From: Telmatospirillum sp.
GTDB taxonomy: Bacteria; Pseudomonadota; Alphaproteobacteria; Rhodospirillales; Magnetospirillaceae
NCBI GenBank assembly: GCA_031291415.1
Contig: JARLJB010000065.1
Location: 52,828 to 116,827 of the forward strand
Direction: 5' to 3'
DNA: 64,000 bases
Part shown: piece after piece, positions 26,740 to 36,028 of the stretch
Layout: each line of letters opens with the position of its first letter
Position numbering within the stretch: the stretch's first letter is position 1
Notes under the pieces: generated by a model
Database searches by the model: none
What the model saw: the letters and a program-made list of their open reading frames with translations, nothing else
What the model was told of the DNA's origin: nothing
Program-made: the position numbers and the translations under genes

Positions 26740-27684
26740 TCAGGTGCTGAGCTCCGCCGGCAGTTTGAAGGTGACGGTCTCGCGGGTGACCGACATCTCT
26801 TCGATGGTGAGCTCGAAGCGCTCACGGCAGGCGTCCAAGACCTCGTCGACCAGGACTTCAGGTGCCGAGGCGCCGGCCGAAACACCCAGGCGGGTGATTC
26901 CGTTCAGCCAGTTCCAGTCGATTTCGCTTGCCCGTTGCACCAGATAGGACCGCGGGCAGCCGGCACTGGCCGCGACTTCCACCAGACGCCTGGAGTTCGA
27001 CGAGTTGGGGGCGCCGATGACCAGGACGGCTTCGCATTTCGGTGCGATCGCCTTGATCGCCTGCTGCCGGTTGGTCGTCGCGTAGCAGATATCTTCCTTG
27101 TGCGGGCCTTCGATGTCGGGAAAGCGGCGACGCAGGATGGCGACGATGCCGGCCGTGTCGTCGACCGAGAGCGTCGTCTGGGTAATGTAGGCGAGACGCT
27201 TGCCGGCCGAGGGGACGATCTCTTCGGCCTGCTCCGGCGTTTCGACCAGCAGGATGCTGCCGTTGGGGACTTGTCCCATGGTGCCGACAACTTCCGGGTG
27301 ACCGGAATGGCCGATCATGATGATCTGGCGGTCGTCAATGACGTGACGGGCCGCCTCATGATGGACCTTGGTCACCAAGGGGCAGGTGGCATCGAGATAG
27401 AACATGCCCCGGGCTTCCGCCGCGGCAGGAACCGTCTTCGGCACGCCATGGGCGGAAAAAACCACAGGGCGATCGGCAGGTACTTCGTCGAGCTCCTCGA
27501 CGAAGACCGCACCCTGTGCCTCCAGCGAATGGACGACATAGCGGTTGTGAACGATCTCGTGGCGAACATAAACGGGCCGGCCATATCGGCGAAGAGCCTC
27601 TTCGACAATGTGGATGGCGCGATTGACTCCTGCGCAAAAGCCGCGCGGGCTGGCCAGAAGTATGGTAAGCGCTGTTTTGGTCAT
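26740..27684 (-). CDS. ispH: 4-hydroxy-3-methylbut-2-enyl diphosphate reductase
   Basis: 314 residues. The three iron-sulfur cysteines are in [21 protein letters not shown] and [28 protein letters not shown] and [14 protein letters not shown] are also conserved. It performs the last step of the MEP pathway, giving IPP and DMAPP. ispE of the same pathway is at the other end of the window (62902-63798). First gene of the ispH-thrB-rnhA operon. The 305 bases upstream, shared with the divergent lipoprotein gene, show no clear promoter. Confidence 0.97.
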   Translation of the reverse strand: MTKTALTILLASPRGFCAGVNRAIHIVEEALRRYGRPVYVRHEIVHNRYVVHSLEAQGAVFVEELDEVPADRPVVFSAHGVPKTVPAAAEARGMFYLDATCPLVTKVHHEAARHVIDDRQIIMIGHSGHPEVVGTMGQVPNGSILLVETPEQAEEIVPSAGKRLAYITQTTLSVDDTAGIVAILRRRFPDIEGPHKEDICYATTNRQQAIKAIAPKCEAVLVIGAPNSSNSRRLVEVAASAGCPRSYLVQRASEIDWNWLNGITRLGVSAGASAPEVLVDEVLDACRERFELTIEEMSVTRETVTFKLPAELST

Positions 27685-27989
27685 GATCCCCGGATGACTG
27701 GGGTGGAACGACGGAACTCGATTACGGCAGCTTGTGTGCCGTCCCGTGGTTCACTACAGTCGCCAGCAATAGCAGAATTGCGTCGCATGCAAAAGGTCAA
27801 CTCGCGCATTGTGTCGTCGCCGGCGGCCAAAGACCGGTTCTGCGGAGATATTTTTGCGGGCCGATCCAGGCGCCCTGACACCCAGGCCTCTGGAGAATCG
27901 GTCGGTTAACGACTTGAAATGTAGGGGGCGTCCGTCGGAGAGTGCGCCTTCATCCGCCGGATGTTCGATATGAGGACGGAATTGAAATT
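27685..27989. other. Intergenic region between ispH and the lipoprotein gene, nothing recognised
   Basis: 305 bases between divergent genes. No ORF with protein-like composition, no repeat and no strong hairpin was seen. It should contain the promoters of both the ispH operon and the lipoprotein gene, but no good -35/-10 pair stood out. Confidence 0.4.
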
Positions 27990-28532
27990 ATGACATTTGT
28001 CCAGCGCAGCATCGTCTTGCTCTCTACCCTCCTGGCCCTGTCCGCCTGCAAGTCTCTCGACAAGGAAGAACCACCGCTCTGCCCGCACGTTTCCATGCTG
28101 GCCGATTCCGCCGCGATGACGAGGTTCGCTCCGGGTGGTGGGCAAGAGGAGAAAGACAGGCAGTTCAAAGCCGAGCTGACGAGCTTCCATGGGGTTTGCC
28201 GCTACGATCCCGAAGCGAAAAAGATGCTCTTCACCCTGAATGTCGGAATCGACGCCGAACGCTATCCAGCCCTTGCCGGCGGGCGGGCCGACATCGCCTA
28301 TTACGTCGCCATTCCCGCTTTCTATCCCGATCCTCAGGGCAAGGCCCTGTTCCCAGTGCGGCTTGACTTCTCGCAGGATTCCAAGCGGCTGCATGTCACC
28401 GACGACGAACTTGAAATCGCCATTCCAATGTCGGCGGACCCCAAGGAACTGGGCAAGTACGAAGTGTTCCTGGGATTGCAACTGACGCCGGCGGAACTCG
28501 CCTATAATCGCCAACATCGCGAGGACCGCTGA
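27990..28532 (+). CDS. Lipoprotein of unknown function
   Basis: 180 residues from the ATG at 27990. The N-terminus MTFVQRSIVLLSTLLALSAC is a lipoprotein signal with lipobox LSAC. The mature part begins KSLDKEEPPLCPHVSMLADSAAMTRF; it contains further cysteines in PLCPHV and GVCRYDPE. The VCRYDP...LNVGIDAERYPA...IAYYVAIPAFYPD pattern suggests a single beta-rich domain. The mature segment is conserved-looking, but I know no function. Monocistronic and closed by a perfect 15-bp hairpin. Confidence 0.8.
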   Translation: MTFVQRSIVLLSTLLALSACKSLDKEEPPLCPHVSMLADSAAMTRFAPGGGQEEKDRQFKAELTSFHGVCRYDPEAKKMLFTLNVGIDAERYPALAGGRADIAYYVAIPAFYPDPQGKALFPVRLDFSQDSKRLHVTDDELEIAIPMSADPKELGKYEVFLGLQLTPAELAYNRQHREDR

Positions 28533-28544
28533 AAAGCTGAAAAA

Positions 28545-28584
28545 GTGTCTCGCTCCAGGCCAAGGTTGACCTGGAGCGAGACAC
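28545..28584 (+). terminator. Perfect 15-bp hairpin after the lipoprotein gene
   Basis: GTGTCTCGCTCCAGG (28545-28559) pairs fully with CCTGGAGCGAGACAC (28570-28584) across a 10-base loop. No U-tract follows. It ends only about 30 bases before the glycine riboswitch, so the gcv promoter must overlap this hairpin; a weak candidate -35 TTGACC lies at 28566-28571, in its loop. Confidence 0.65.
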
Positions 28585-28615
28585 AGGTAAACTGAGTTCC
28601 ATATTCAGACGACCC

Positions 28616-28802
28616 CCGTGGGAGAGTCCGGCCGGTTGGCCGGCGCCGAAGGAGCAACCGCCCCTGGAAACTCTCAGGCAAATGGACCGCGGGGTGATGA
28701 CTCTCTGGAAAGCAGACGATGGCGAAATGGTCATCGTCTCACCGAAGATGAAACCCGGTCCATCGCGCCGGGGAATCTTTCAGGTCTCAGGACAGAGGGG
28801 GG
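28616..28802 (+). promoter_or_regulatory. Tandem glycine riboswitch upstream of the gcv operon
   Basis: Two successive glycine aptamers are recognisable. Aptamer 1 contains GGGAGAG, the GCGCCGAAGGAGCAACCG block, then GGAAACTCTCAGGCAAA and GGACCGCGG, closing near GACTCTC with the linker CTGGAAAGCAG. Aptamer 2 contains CACCGAAGATGAAACCCGG, GGAATCTTTCAGGTCTCAGG and GACAGAGGGGG. The two lie head to tail, as in classic gcv leaders, where glycine binding raises expression of the cleavage system. The gcvT ribosome site (AAGGAGGT, 28841-28848) lies about 40 bases downstream. I see no intrinsic terminator in between, which favours control at translation or by another mode of termination; this last point is inference. 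Confidence 0.93.
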
Positions 28803-28854
28803 CAAACCGCTTTCTCGTTGGAAGGTGGATTGGCTCACCCAAGGAGGTCCGCGC

Positions 28855-29958
28855 TTGAGTCCTGATTTGGCACACACTCCCCTCCACCACCTGCACCTCG
28901 AACTCGGGGCCAGGATGGTACCGTTCGCCGGCTACGAGATGCCGGTTCAATATCCCTCAGGCATTTTGGCCGAACATCTTCATACACGGCAGGCGGCCGG
29001 CCTTTTCGATGTCTCGCATATGGGGCAGGCGCGGATCGTCGGCCGTGATCGGGTCGCCGCGCTGGAAGCTCTGATTCCTGGCGATATCCAGGCGCTGGCC
29101 GCCGGTCGGATCCGTTACAGCCAATTGACCAACGAGCAGGGCGGCATCAAGGACGACCTGATGGTCACCAATGCCGGCGATCACCTGTTTCTCGTGGTCA
29201 ATGCCGCCTGCAAGACCGCAGATATCGCCCACATCAAGGCTGGTCTTGCCGGTATGGCAACGATCGAGGTGGCTGCCGATCGGGCACTCCTGGCGCTTCA
29301 GGGGCCGCTGGCGGCCACCGTCCTGGCACGGTTGGCTCCCGAGGTGGCGGTCATGGATTTCATGACCTGGCGTGCCGTCGACATCTCGGGAATCGCCTGC
29401 CTGGTCAGCCGGTCCGGCTACACCGGCGAAGATGGCTTCGAGATTTCTCTGCCGGATGACCGGGCCGAGGAATTCGCCCGTCGGCTGCTGGCCGAACCCG
29501 AGGTCCTGCCGATCGGTCTCGGTGCCCGCGATTCCTTGCGGCTGGAGGCCGGGCTTTGTCTCTTCGGCGCCGATATCGATGAAACGACGACGCCGGTCGA
29601 GGCGGCACTCACCTGGAGTATCTCCAAGCGGCGGCGGATCGAAGGCGGGTTTCCCGGCGCGGCCGTCGTACAGCGGCAGTTGGCGGAAGGCATGACGCGG
29701 AAATTGGTTGGCTTCAGATCGTTGGACAAGGCTCCGGCCCGGGCCCACACCGCGGTTATCGATGCGGCCGGGCAATCGATCGGCCTGATCACCAGCGGTG
29801 GCTTCGGTCCCTCCGTCGGGGCACCGGTCGCCATGGGATACGTGACAAGCGCCTTTGCCCGATCTGGCACGCCGGTCCGCCTCCTGGTTCGCGGCACGCC
29901 GCGCGACGCCGTCGTCGCCGATCTGCCTTTCTTTCCTCATCGCTATCGCAAATCTTGA
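28855..29958 (+). CDS. gcvT: Glycine cleavage system T protein (aminomethyltransferase)
   Basis: 367 residues. The start is a TTG at 28855 placed six bases after a perfect AAGGAGGT; the open frame continues upstream but that is the riboswitch. Conserved parts: TPLHHLHLELGARMVPFAGYEMPVQY, FDVSHMGQARI, LVSRSGYTGEDGFEI (folate-binding region) and LGARDSLRLEAGLCLFG. GcvT transfers the methylene group from the H-protein-bound intermediate to tetrahydrofolate and releases ammonia. First gene of gcvT-gcvH-gcvPA-gcvPB. A TTG start behind an ideal ribosome site would suit translational control by the riboswitch. Confidence 0.96.
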   Translation: MSPDLAHTPLHHLHLELGARMVPFAGYEMPVQYPSGILAEHLHTRQAAGLFDVSHMGQARIVGRDRVAALEALIPGDIQALAAGRIRYSQLTNEQGGIKDDLMVTNAGDHLFLVVNAACKTADIAHIKAGLAGMATIEVAADRALLALQGPLAATVLARLAPEVAVMDFMTWRAVDISGIACLVSRSGYTGEDGFEISLPDDRAEEFARRLLAEPEVLPIGLGARDSLRLEAGLCLFGADIDETTTPVEAALTWSISKRRRIEGGFPGAAVVQRQLAEGMTRKLVGFRSLDKAPARAHTAVIDAAGQSIGLITSGGFGPSVGAPVAMGYVTSAFARSGTPVRLLVRGTPRDAVVADLPFFPHRYRKS

Positions 29959-29975
29959 TTTTCCAGGGGTTTCTC

Positions 29976-30353
29976 ATGAGCAAGACATATTTCACCAAGG
30001 AACATGAGTGGGTGACGGTATCCGGTGACGAGGGGAAGGTCGGCATTACCGACTATGCCCAGCACGCTCTGGGTGATGTCGTCTTCGTCGAGCTGCCCGA
30101 TATCGGAAAAAAGCTGGCCAAAGGCGCCGAGGCCGCCGTCGTCGAGTCCGTCAAAGCTGCTTCGGACGTCTTTTCGCCGGTCACCGGCGAAGTGCTGGCA
30201 GTCAATGCCGCAATTGTCGATCAGCCCAGCCTGATCAACGAGTCCCCGGAGGAGGGAGCCTGGTTTTTTACCGTTCGACTGGCAGCGCTGGACGAGATTG
30301 GCGAGATGATGGATCGCGCTGCCTATGACGATTTCCTGAAAAGCCTGGAGTAG
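29976..30353 (+). CDS. gcvH: Glycine cleavage system H protein
   Basis: 125 residues from the ATG at 29976, preceded by CAGGGG and 17 bases after gcvT. The lipoyl-lysine is in the motif GAEAAVVESVKAASDVFSPV (ESVKA), the site of lipoylation. HEWVTV near the N-terminus and NESPEEGAWFFTV are also typical. It carries the aminomethyl group between the P, T and L proteins of the cleavage system. No lpd (L protein) gene is in the window; it is normally shared with the 2-oxoacid dehydrogenases. Confidence 0.97.
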   Translation: MSKTYFTKEHEWVTVSGDEGKVGITDYAQHALGDVVFVELPDIGKKLAKGAEAAVVESVKAASDVFSPVTGEVLAVNAAIVDQPSLINESPEEGAWFFTVRLAALDEIGEMMDRAAYDDFLKSLE

Positions 30354-30359
30354 GCATCG

Positions 30360-31706
30360 ATGCGTTATCTTCCGCTGACCGATGCGGACCGGAAAGCCAT
30401 GCTGGCGGCCATCGGGGTGGCCAGCGTCGACGATTTGTTCATCGACGTTCCCCAGGCCGTGCGGCGGGATGCTCCGGTCGAACTGCCGCCGCATGCCAGC
30501 GAATATGAGGTCGAACGCCGGCTGACGGAGTTGGCGGGCAGAAACCTGGTGGCCGGAAGCGGTCCCTTTTTCCTCGGCGCCGGAGCCTATCGGCACCATG
30601 TGCCGGCGACCGTCGATGCGCTGATCCAGCGTGGCGAGTTTCTGACGTCCTATACGCCTTACCAACCGGAGGTCAGTCAGGGGACGCTGCAATATCTGTT
30701 CGAGTTCCAGACGCAGGTGGCGCTGATCACCGGAATGGAGGTTGCGAACGCGTCGATGTATGACGGGGCAACGGCAACCGCCGAAGCGGCCGCCATGGCC
30801 TGCCGCATCACCCGGCGTAAATCGATCCTGCTGTCGGGAAGCCTGCATCCCCACTATCGCAGCGTTACGGCAACGGCCTTGCAATTCAGCGGCTTGACCG
30901 TCGAGGCGTTGGATCCCGATCCTCTCGATCTCGAAGATCTGATTGGCCGTGTCGGGCCCGAGACGGCGTGCGTTGTCGTCCAAAACCCCGGCTTTTTCGG
31001 TCGAATCGTCGACCTTTCGGCGTTGGCGGCGGTATGTCACGACGAAGGTGCTTTGCTGGTCGTCGCTGTCGCCGAACCGGTTTCCCTGGGTCTGATCGAG
31101 CCGCCCGGCGCCATGGGGGCCGATATCGTCGTGGCGGAAGGCCAAAGCATCGGCAACGCTCTCAACTTTGGAGGGCCGGGTCTGGGTCTGTTTGCCACGA
31201 GGGAGAGATTCGTCCGCCAGATGTCTGGCCGCGTGGTCGGTCAGACGGTCGACGCCGACGGCAGGCGCGGCTGGGTCTTGACGCTGTCGACCCGCGAGCA
31301 GCATATCCGGCGCGAAAAGGCGACCAGCAATATCTGCACGAACTCCGGACTTTGTGCGCTGGCCTTCACCATTCATCTCGCCTTGTTGGGCGAGGCGGGC
31401 TTGCGCAAGTTGGCCGAAATCAACCATGCCAAGGCCGTCCGACTGGCGGAAAAACTGCAGCCGGTCAAAGGCGTCCGGCTGTTGAGCCAGACATTTTTCA
31501 ACGAATTCGCGGTGGCCTTGTCGAAACCGGCCGCCGATGTGGTCGAAACCCTTGCCTCGCGCCGCATTCTGGCCGGCGTTCCGGCGTCACGGTTTTATCC
31601 ATCCTATCCGGAACTGGACGAGGTCCTGCTGCTGGCTGCCACCGAAATGACGAGCGAAGCCGACATGGACAGTCTTGTCGCCGCCCTGAAGGAGGTGCTG
31701 TCATGA
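30360..31706 (+). CDS. gcvPA: Glycine dehydrogenase (decarboxylating) subunit 1
   Basis: 448 residues, the N-terminal half of the P protein in its split form. It starts 6 bases after gcvH. Typical segments: [61 protein letters not shown] and [14 protein letters not shown]. It pairs with GcvPB to decarboxylate glycine. Its TGA overlaps the ATG of gcvPB (ATGA), so the two subunits are translationally coupled, fitting a 1:1 heterodimer. Confidence 0.96.
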   Translation: MRYLPLTDADRKAMLAAIGVASVDDLFIDVPQAVRRDAPVELPPHASEYEVERRLTELAGRNLVAGSGPFFLGAGAYRHHVPATVDALIQRGEFLTSYTPYQPEVSQGTLQYLFEFQTQVALITGMEVANASMYDGATATAEAAAMACRITRRKSILLSGSLHPHYRSVTATALQFSGLTVEALDPDPLDLEDLIGRVGPETACVVVQNPGFFGRIVDLSALAAVCHDEGALLVVAVAEPVSLGLIEPPGAMGADIVVAEGQSIGNALNFGGPGLGLFATRERFVRQMSGRVVGQTVDADGRRGWVLTLSTREQHIRREKATSNICTNSGLCALAFTIHLALLGEAGLRKLAEINHAKAVRLAEKLQPVKGVRLLSQTFFNEFAVALSKPAADVVETLASRRILAGVPASRFYPSYPELDEVLLLAATEMTSEADMDSLVAALKEVLS

Positions 31707-33208
31707 CAAAAACCATCAGTGGCAGCCGGGGGCTGACGATCGAAGAACCTCTGCTGTTCGAGCAGGGCAGTCCGGAGCAGTGCGGGGTCGATCTGGAAGA
31801 GCCACCGGCCGTTGTCGATCGCTTGGGCGGTTTGCGGCGCAAGGCGCCGATCGGTTTGCCGGGGTTGGCCGAGCCGACGGTCGTTCGTCACTATACCCGC
31901 CTCAGCCAGAAGAATTTCGGTATCGATTCGGTGTTCTACCCGCTGGGGTCGTGCACCATGAAGCATAATCCACGGTTGAACGAAAAGATGGCAAGGCTTG
32001 CCGGGTTTGCCGATGTTCATCCATTTCAGCCGGAAAGCACGGTGCAGGGTGCTCTGGCTTTGATCGATCTTATGGCGCATTGGCTGAAGACGCTTACCGG
32101 CATGCCGGCCGTTGCCATGACGCCGGCGGCCGGCGCGCACGGAGAATTTTGCGGCTTGATGACCATTCGGGCTGCCCTCGAAGACCGCGGCGAGACGCGG
32201 ACGCGCGTTCTTGTGCCGGAATCGGCGCATGGGACCAACCCGGCCAGCGCCGCCGCCTGCGGCTTTACCGTCGATCCGATACCGGCCAATCGGCGCGGCC
32301 GCGTCGATCTGGCGGCGTTGAAGAGTAAACTCGGTCCGGATGTCGCAGCCTTCATGCTGACCAACCCCAACACCTGCGGCTTGTTCGAGGACGAAATCCT
32401 GGAAATCTCCGAGGCGGTTCATGCCGCCGGGGCTTTCTTTTACGGCGACGGGGCGAACTACAACGCCATCGTCGGGCGCGTTCGGGTGGCCGATCTCGGC
32501 ATCGACGCCATGCACATCAATCTTCACAAGACCTTTTCGACGCCGCACGGCGGCGGCGGCCCGGGCGCCGGCCCGACGGTCCTATCGGCCGCCTTGGCTC
32601 CTTTCGCTCCGTTGCCCGGCGTCATTCATGACGACACCGGCTTTCATCTGGTGGAGCATGCCGTCGGATCGGGGCGCAAGCCTTGCGGCCGGATCAAGGG
32701 CTATCACGGACAGTTTGGCGTCTTCATTCGGGCGCTCAGCTACATGATGTCGATGGGCGCCGATGGTTTGCGCCAATCGGCCTCGGATGCCGTGCTGAAT
32801 GCCAATTACCTGCTGGCTCGTCTGTCGTCCGACCTGACGCCGTCGTTCGAGGGGCCCTGCATGCACGAGGCGCTGTTCGACGACCGGTTTCTGAAAGACA
32901 GTGGTGTCAGTACCCTCGACTTCGCCAAGGCGCTGATCGATGAAGGGTTCCACCCGATGACCATGTATTTTCCGCTGGTGGTGCATGGCGCGCTGCTGAT
33001 GGAGCCGACCGAGAGCGAAAGCAAGGAAACCTTGGATGGTTTTATTGCCAGCGTGCAGGGGCTTGCCCGCCGGGCCAAGGCTGGCGACGGCGAGCTTTTC
33101 CACAACGCGCCGGAATTCACGCCACGTCGCCGTCTCGACGAAACGGCGGCGGCGCGGTCGCCCGTCCTGCGGTGGAGTCCGGCGGGCGGCAACGGGGACA
33201 AAAAGTAA
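31703..33208 (+). CDS. gcvPB: Glycine dehydrogenase (decarboxylating) subunit 2
   Basis: 501 residues from the ATG at 31703 ([21 protein letters not shown]), with GGAGGTG upstream. The same frame is open for another 735 bases upstream, within gcvPA, but without a plausible protein. The PLP-binding lysine lies in [39 protein letters not shown] and [14 protein letters not shown] are family hallmarks. Last gene of the gcv operon, followed by a terminator hairpin at 33229-33263. Confidence 0.97.
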   Translation: MTKTISGSRGLTIEEPLLFEQGSPEQCGVDLEEPPAVVDRLGGLRRKAPIGLPGLAEPTVVRHYTRLSQKNFGIDSVFYPLGSCTMKHNPRLNEKMARLAGFADVHPFQPESTVQGALALIDLMAHWLKTLTGMPAVAMTPAAGAHGEFCGLMTIRAALEDRGETRTRVLVPESAHGTNPASAAACGFTVDPIPANRRGRVDLAALKSKLGPDVAAFMLTNPNTCGLFEDEILEISEAVHAAGAFFYGDGANYNAIVGRVRVADLGIDAMHINLHKTFSTPHGGGGPGAGPTVLSAALAPFAPLPGVIHDDTGFHLVEHAVGSGRKPCGRIKGYHGQFGVFIRALSYMMSMGADGLRQSASDAVLNANYLLARLSSDLTPSFEGPCMHEALFDDRFLKDSGVSTLDFAKALIDEGFHPMTMYFPLVVHGALLMEPTESESKETLDGFIASVQGLARRAKAGDGELFHNAPEFTPRRRLDETAAARSPVLRWSPAGGNGDKK

Positions 33209-33228
33209 AGTCGTGTGGGCGATGTTCC

Positions 33229-33263
33229 CCGGAGCGGCTCGTGTTTTGCCCGAACCGCTCCGG
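33229..33263 (+). terminator. Hairpin at the end of the gcv operon
   Basis: CCGGAGCGG (33229-33237) pairs with CCGCTCCGG (33255-33263), and the inner bases extend the stem with one mismatch. It begins 20 bases after the gcvPB stop. No T run follows (ACTGAATG). Confidence 0.7.
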
Positions 33264-33404
33264 ACTGAATGACAACAGGGGCGTTTTTCTTAAGGAATTG
33301 TTCTGCGTCGGGCGACTATAAAGAGTTGAGGCATGTCCCTGGCATTTCGCCGGATCTGCCCCTGCAGTAAGATGCCCGACCATGACTGTCCTTGAAGTTT
33401 CAGC

Positions 33405-34406
33405 ATGAACGCTCCCGCCAGCGGCCAATCGTCTCGCCGAAGTCCTCCGTCACTCTATCGCAGGATACGTCGACGCGTTTACCATATGCTGGGCGGCGAA
33501 GGCCATTCGGATCCCTGGGTCAAGCTGGTCGACTATGCGCTGGTCAGTCTGATCACCATCAATTGCGTCTTCTCGATTCTGGAGTCGGTTGAAGACTTGG
33601 CCATCGTCCATGGCCACATCTTTCATGCCTTCGACCATTTCTCGGTGGCCGTTTTCTCGGTGGAATATGTGCTCAGGGTCTGGACGGCGGTGGAAATCAA
33701 TCAGCCGCGTTTCCGACATTCCTTTTGGGGAAGGGTGCGGTTTGTCTTCACGCCGATGGCGATCGTTGATCTGGTTGCCATCGTACCGTTTTACCTGGGA
33801 ATTTTTTTCGAGGTCGATCTGCGCGCTATGCGGGTTCTCCGCCTGCTGCGCGTCTTCAAGCTGACGCGCTATTCCCAGGCGATGAGCATCATGATCGACG
33901 TGCTGCGCCAGGAAGCGCGTTCGATCGGCGCCATGCTTTTCGTGTTTCTGGTGATGCTGGTTTTCGTCTCGAGCGTCATGTACATGCTGGAACATCCCCG
34001 GCAGCCCGAGGTGTTTTCCGACATTCCGTCAGCCATGTGGTGGGCTGTCGTGACGATGACGACGCTGGGCTATGGCGACATGGTGCCGGCGACGGTCGCT
34101 GGACGAGTCCTAGGGGCCTGCACCGCGGTCTTCGGCGTCGGCATGATCGCCCTTCCCGCCGGTGTTCTGGCATCCGGCTTCAGCGAACAGCTCCGTCGCC
34201 GCCGCGAGGAATATCTGGAATCGGTCGATAAGGCGGTGCAGGACGGCCGGGTGAAACCCCGCGAAAAGCGGCGGTTGGAAGCGACACGCTTGGCGCTTGG
34301 CCTGTCTTCGGAAGAGGCCGCCCGCATTCTCGAGTACGGCGTCAAAGGCGGACAGATGCATTGTCCGCACTGTGGCGAACTGATCCACCGCAATCCCGCC
34401 CCGTGA
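33405..34406 (+). CDS. Voltage-gated-type potassium channel with TerB-like tail and CxxC end
   Basis: 333 residues, six-helix channel. S1 to S3 lie in the first 150 residues; the S4-like segment is RAMRVLRLLRVFKLTRYSQAM, with arginines every third or fourth position. The pore loop is WWAVVTMTTLGYGDMVPATVAGR: the filter GYGD is intact, with TTLGYGD replacing the commoner TTVGYGD. After S6 (VLGACTAVFGVGMIALPAGVLASGF) comes a coiled region and a segment DGRVKPREKRRLEATRLALGLSSEEAARILE, which recalls TerB-like calcium- or acid-sensing motifs. The chain ends MHCPHCGELIHRN, a single CxxC that could bind metal in a dimer. Monocistronic. Selectivity for K+ is predicted; gating signals are unknown. 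Confidence 0.9.
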   Translation: MNAPASGQSSRRSPPSLYRRIRRRVYHMLGGEGHSDPWVKLVDYALVSLITINCVFSILESVEDLAIVHGHIFHAFDHFSVAVFSVEYVLRVWTAVEINQPRFRHSFWGRVRFVFTPMAIVDLVAIVPFYLGIFFEVDLRAMRVLRLLRVFKLTRYSQAMSIMIDVLRQEARSIGAMLFVFLVMLVFVSSVMYMLEHPRQPEVFSDIPSAMWWAVVTMTTLGYGDMVPATVAGRVLGACTAVFGVGMIALPAGVLASGFSEQLRRRREEYLESVDKAVQDGRVKPREKRRLEATRLALGLSSEEAARILEYGVKGGQMHCPHCGELIHRNPAP

Positions 34407-34479
34407 TCCTGGGACTGTCCGGTCCGGCTTTTGTGCTCAATATTCGAAAGTGCTTATGGCGGATTGTGCAATCCAACAC

Positions 34480-34510
34480 CGTCATACCCGTGCTTGACAC
34501 GGGTATCCAC
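34480..34510. repeat. Fragment of the CGTCATxCCCG palindromic repeat
   Basis: CGTCATACCCGTG...CACGGGTATCCA, a 31-base unit with a CCCGTG/CACGGG hairpin. It matches the left end of the 105-base element at 25157-25261 in layout and in the flanking CGTCAT and ATCCA. It lies between the channel gene and the end of the atp operon. Confidence 0.55.
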
Positions 34511-34564
34511 TGGCCGGACCAAACGATGCCGTCTACTTTATTAAGATAGAGGCGGATTTCGACC

Positions 34565-34595
34565 TTTGACGGTATCGCGATGCGATTCCGTCAAA
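34565..34595 (-). terminator. Hairpin at the end of the atp operon
   Basis: TTTGACGG (34565-34572) pairs with CCGTCAAA (34588-34595), and inside it ATCGC (34574-34578) pairs with GCGAT (34582-34586), separated by a single T-T mismatch. It lies 13 bases after the atpF stop. On the minus strand no U-tract follows. Confidence 0.6.
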
Positions 34596-34607
34596 AATCA
34601 TCCGGCT

Positions 34608-35150
34608 CTAATGCAGGCGGTTCGGCAGATCCTGGATGACGGCATCGACGAGGGCTGACGCCTGTTCCGATGAGAGATTGTCGGCGATCAGCCGTCGGGT
34701 GGCGCCGATGGCGATATCCACGGCCTGGTTGCGGACCTCGCGCAGTGCCTCGGCTTCCGCCTGGGCGATCCGTTCCACCGCCTGCTGTTCGCGGCGCTTC
34801 AGCAGATCTTCGAGGTTGGCTGCCGCCTGCTGGGCCAGCCGTTCGGCTTCGGCCTTGGCGTTGGCGATGATGCCCTGCGCCTCTTTCAGCGCGTCGCGTT
34901 GCTTTTTCTGATAGGACGCCAGCATCTCCTGGGCTTCGGCGCGAAGCCGTTCAGCTTCCTCAATGCGAGAGCGGATCTTCTCGCGGCGCAGGTCAAGGGC
35001 GGCGGTGATGCCGCGGTAAACCGGGCGAGCCAGGAAGGCGACGACAATGACCCAGGTGATGGCGACCCAGGTCTCGGCCTCGGAGAAAAAACCGCCGTGT
35101 TCTGCATGCTGCGCGGCAGCTTCGGCGGCCTGCGCGACGGAAATGAACAT
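34608..35150 (-). CDS. atpF: ATP synthase F0 subunit b
   Basis: 180 residues. A hydrophobic N-terminal helix ([22 protein letters not shown]) is followed by a long charged coiled coil ([29 protein letters not shown]...), the peripheral stalk. In alphaproteobacteria two different b subunits are encoded in tandem; this is the second, and it starts at the very base where the b' gene ends (stop 35150, overlap by one base). Last gene of the operon. Confidence 0.95.
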   Translation of the reverse strand: MFISVAQAAEAAAQHAEHGGFFSEAETWVAITWVIVVAFLARPVYRGITAALDLRREKIRSRIEEAERLRAEAQEMLASYQKKQRDALKEAQGIIANAKAEAERLAQQAAANLEDLLKRREQQAVERIAQAEAEALREVRNQAVDIAIGATRRLIADNLSSEQASALVDAVIQDLPNRLH

Positions 35151-35641
35151 CAGCGGCCCTCCTCGAGAACGGCCGAGACGGCGGCCGAAACTTTGCTGTC
35201 GTCCAACGTCACGCCAGTCAGTTTGGCGGCCGTCGATTTGGCGACTTCGGTGGCGATGCCGCGGACATGCGCCAGGGCTTGTTCCTTGGCGGCATTGATA
35301 CGGGCTTCGCCGGCTTTGACTTGGCCAGCCAAGCGTTCACCCAATTGTTTCTGACGCTCTTCGGCCTGTTTGCTCAGCGTTTCGGCACTGTGGCGAAGCA
35401 GGTCCTGGGCTTGGGCGCGAGACTCGGCCAACGCTTTTTCGTAAAGCGCAATGGCCGCTTCGGCTTCGGCTTTCAATTGGCCGGCCTTGTCGAGATTGTC
35501 GTCAATCCTGCGCTGACGCTCTTCAAGCACGGCGCCGATTTTGGGCATCGCCATTGTCGACATCAGGAGGTAGAGAAGCACAAAAGTGACGCACAGCCAG
35601 AAGAGCTGTGTCGCATAGAAGGTCGGATCGAACTGAGGCAT
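35150..35641 (-). CDS. ATP synthase F0 subunit b'
   Basis: 163 residues. N-terminal [35 protein letters not shown] gives one membrane helix, followed by [32 protein letters not shown], the start of the stalk helix. The N-terminal [16 protein letters not shown] is characteristic of b' proteins of alphaproteobacteria and cyanobacteria. It pairs with b to form the stator. A strong hairpin separates it from atpE upstream. Confidence 0.95.
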   Translation of the reverse strand: MPQFDPTFYATQLFWLCVTFVLLYLLMSTMAMPKIGAVLEERQRRIDDNLDKAGQLKAEAEAAIALYEKALAESRAQAQDLLRHSAETLSKQAEERQKQLGERLAGQVKAGEARINAAKEQALAHVRGIATEVAKSTAAKLTGVTLDDSKVSAAVSAVLEEGR

Positions 35642-35681
35642 CGCTCGTAGCTTTCTGTTCGCGAAGTGCGGCCATGAAACA

Positions 35682-35714
35682 GGTTTTCGGGCCTCTTTCG
35701 AGGACCCGAAAACC
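35682..35714 (-). promoter_or_regulatory. Intercistronic hairpin between atpE and the b' gene
   Basis: GGTTTTCGGG (35682-35691) pairs with CCCGAAAACC (35705-35714), and the stem continues through CCTC/GAGG to a small TTTC loop with one bulged A. It sits within the 87-base gap between atpE and b'. Such hairpins can stabilise the 3' end of the upstream message or terminate part of the transcripts, which would help give the high c-subunit stoichiometry. Confidence 0.6.
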
Positions 35715-35728
35715 CCTAGGCGGAACCC

Positions 35729-35953
35729 TTAGACGAACAGCAGGATCAGAGCGACGACCAGGGCGAACAGCGCGATGGCTTCGGTCACCGCGAAGCCGAT
35801 CCAGCCATAAAGCTCGACGCTGTTTTTGGCGGCGGGATTGCGGCCGACAGTAGCGATCAGGCTGGCCCAGATGTTACCGACGCCGATACCCGACCCGATC
35901 ATGCCGATGGCAGCCAGACCAGCACCAATCATCTTCGCAGCTTGAGGATCCAT
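35729..35953 (-). CDS. atpE: ATP synthase F0 subunit c
   Basis: 74 residues from the ATG at 35953 (MDPQAAKMIGAGLAAIGMIGSGIGVG), two transmembrane hairpin helices with the GxGxG packing motif in helix 1 and RNP in the cytoplasmic loop. The ion-binding carboxylate is Glu58 in GFAVTEAIALFALV. The surrounding residues look like the proton type and lack the Na+ signature. Codons upstream of this ATG (to 35977) are not family-like. It forms the rotor ring. Confidence 0.97.
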   Translation of the reverse strand: MDPQAAKMIGAGLAAIGMIGSGIGVGNIWASLIATVGRNPAAKNSVELYGWIGFAVTEAIALFALVVALILLFV

Positions 35954-36028
35954 GGAATTTCCCTTTCTAGAAACCAATAAACACCAAAAACACGTCTCGG
36001 TCCGTTGACCGCACGGGCCGCCGTTTCC

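Noticed and set aside
28618..28854. Upstream extension of the gcvT frame
   Set aside because: This region is the tandem glycine riboswitch; the gcvT start is the TTG after AAGGAGGT.
30968..31702. Upstream extension of the gcvPB frame through gcvPA
   Set aside because: The frame is open by chance; gcvPB starts at 31703 in an ATGA overlap and the extension lacks conserved sequence.
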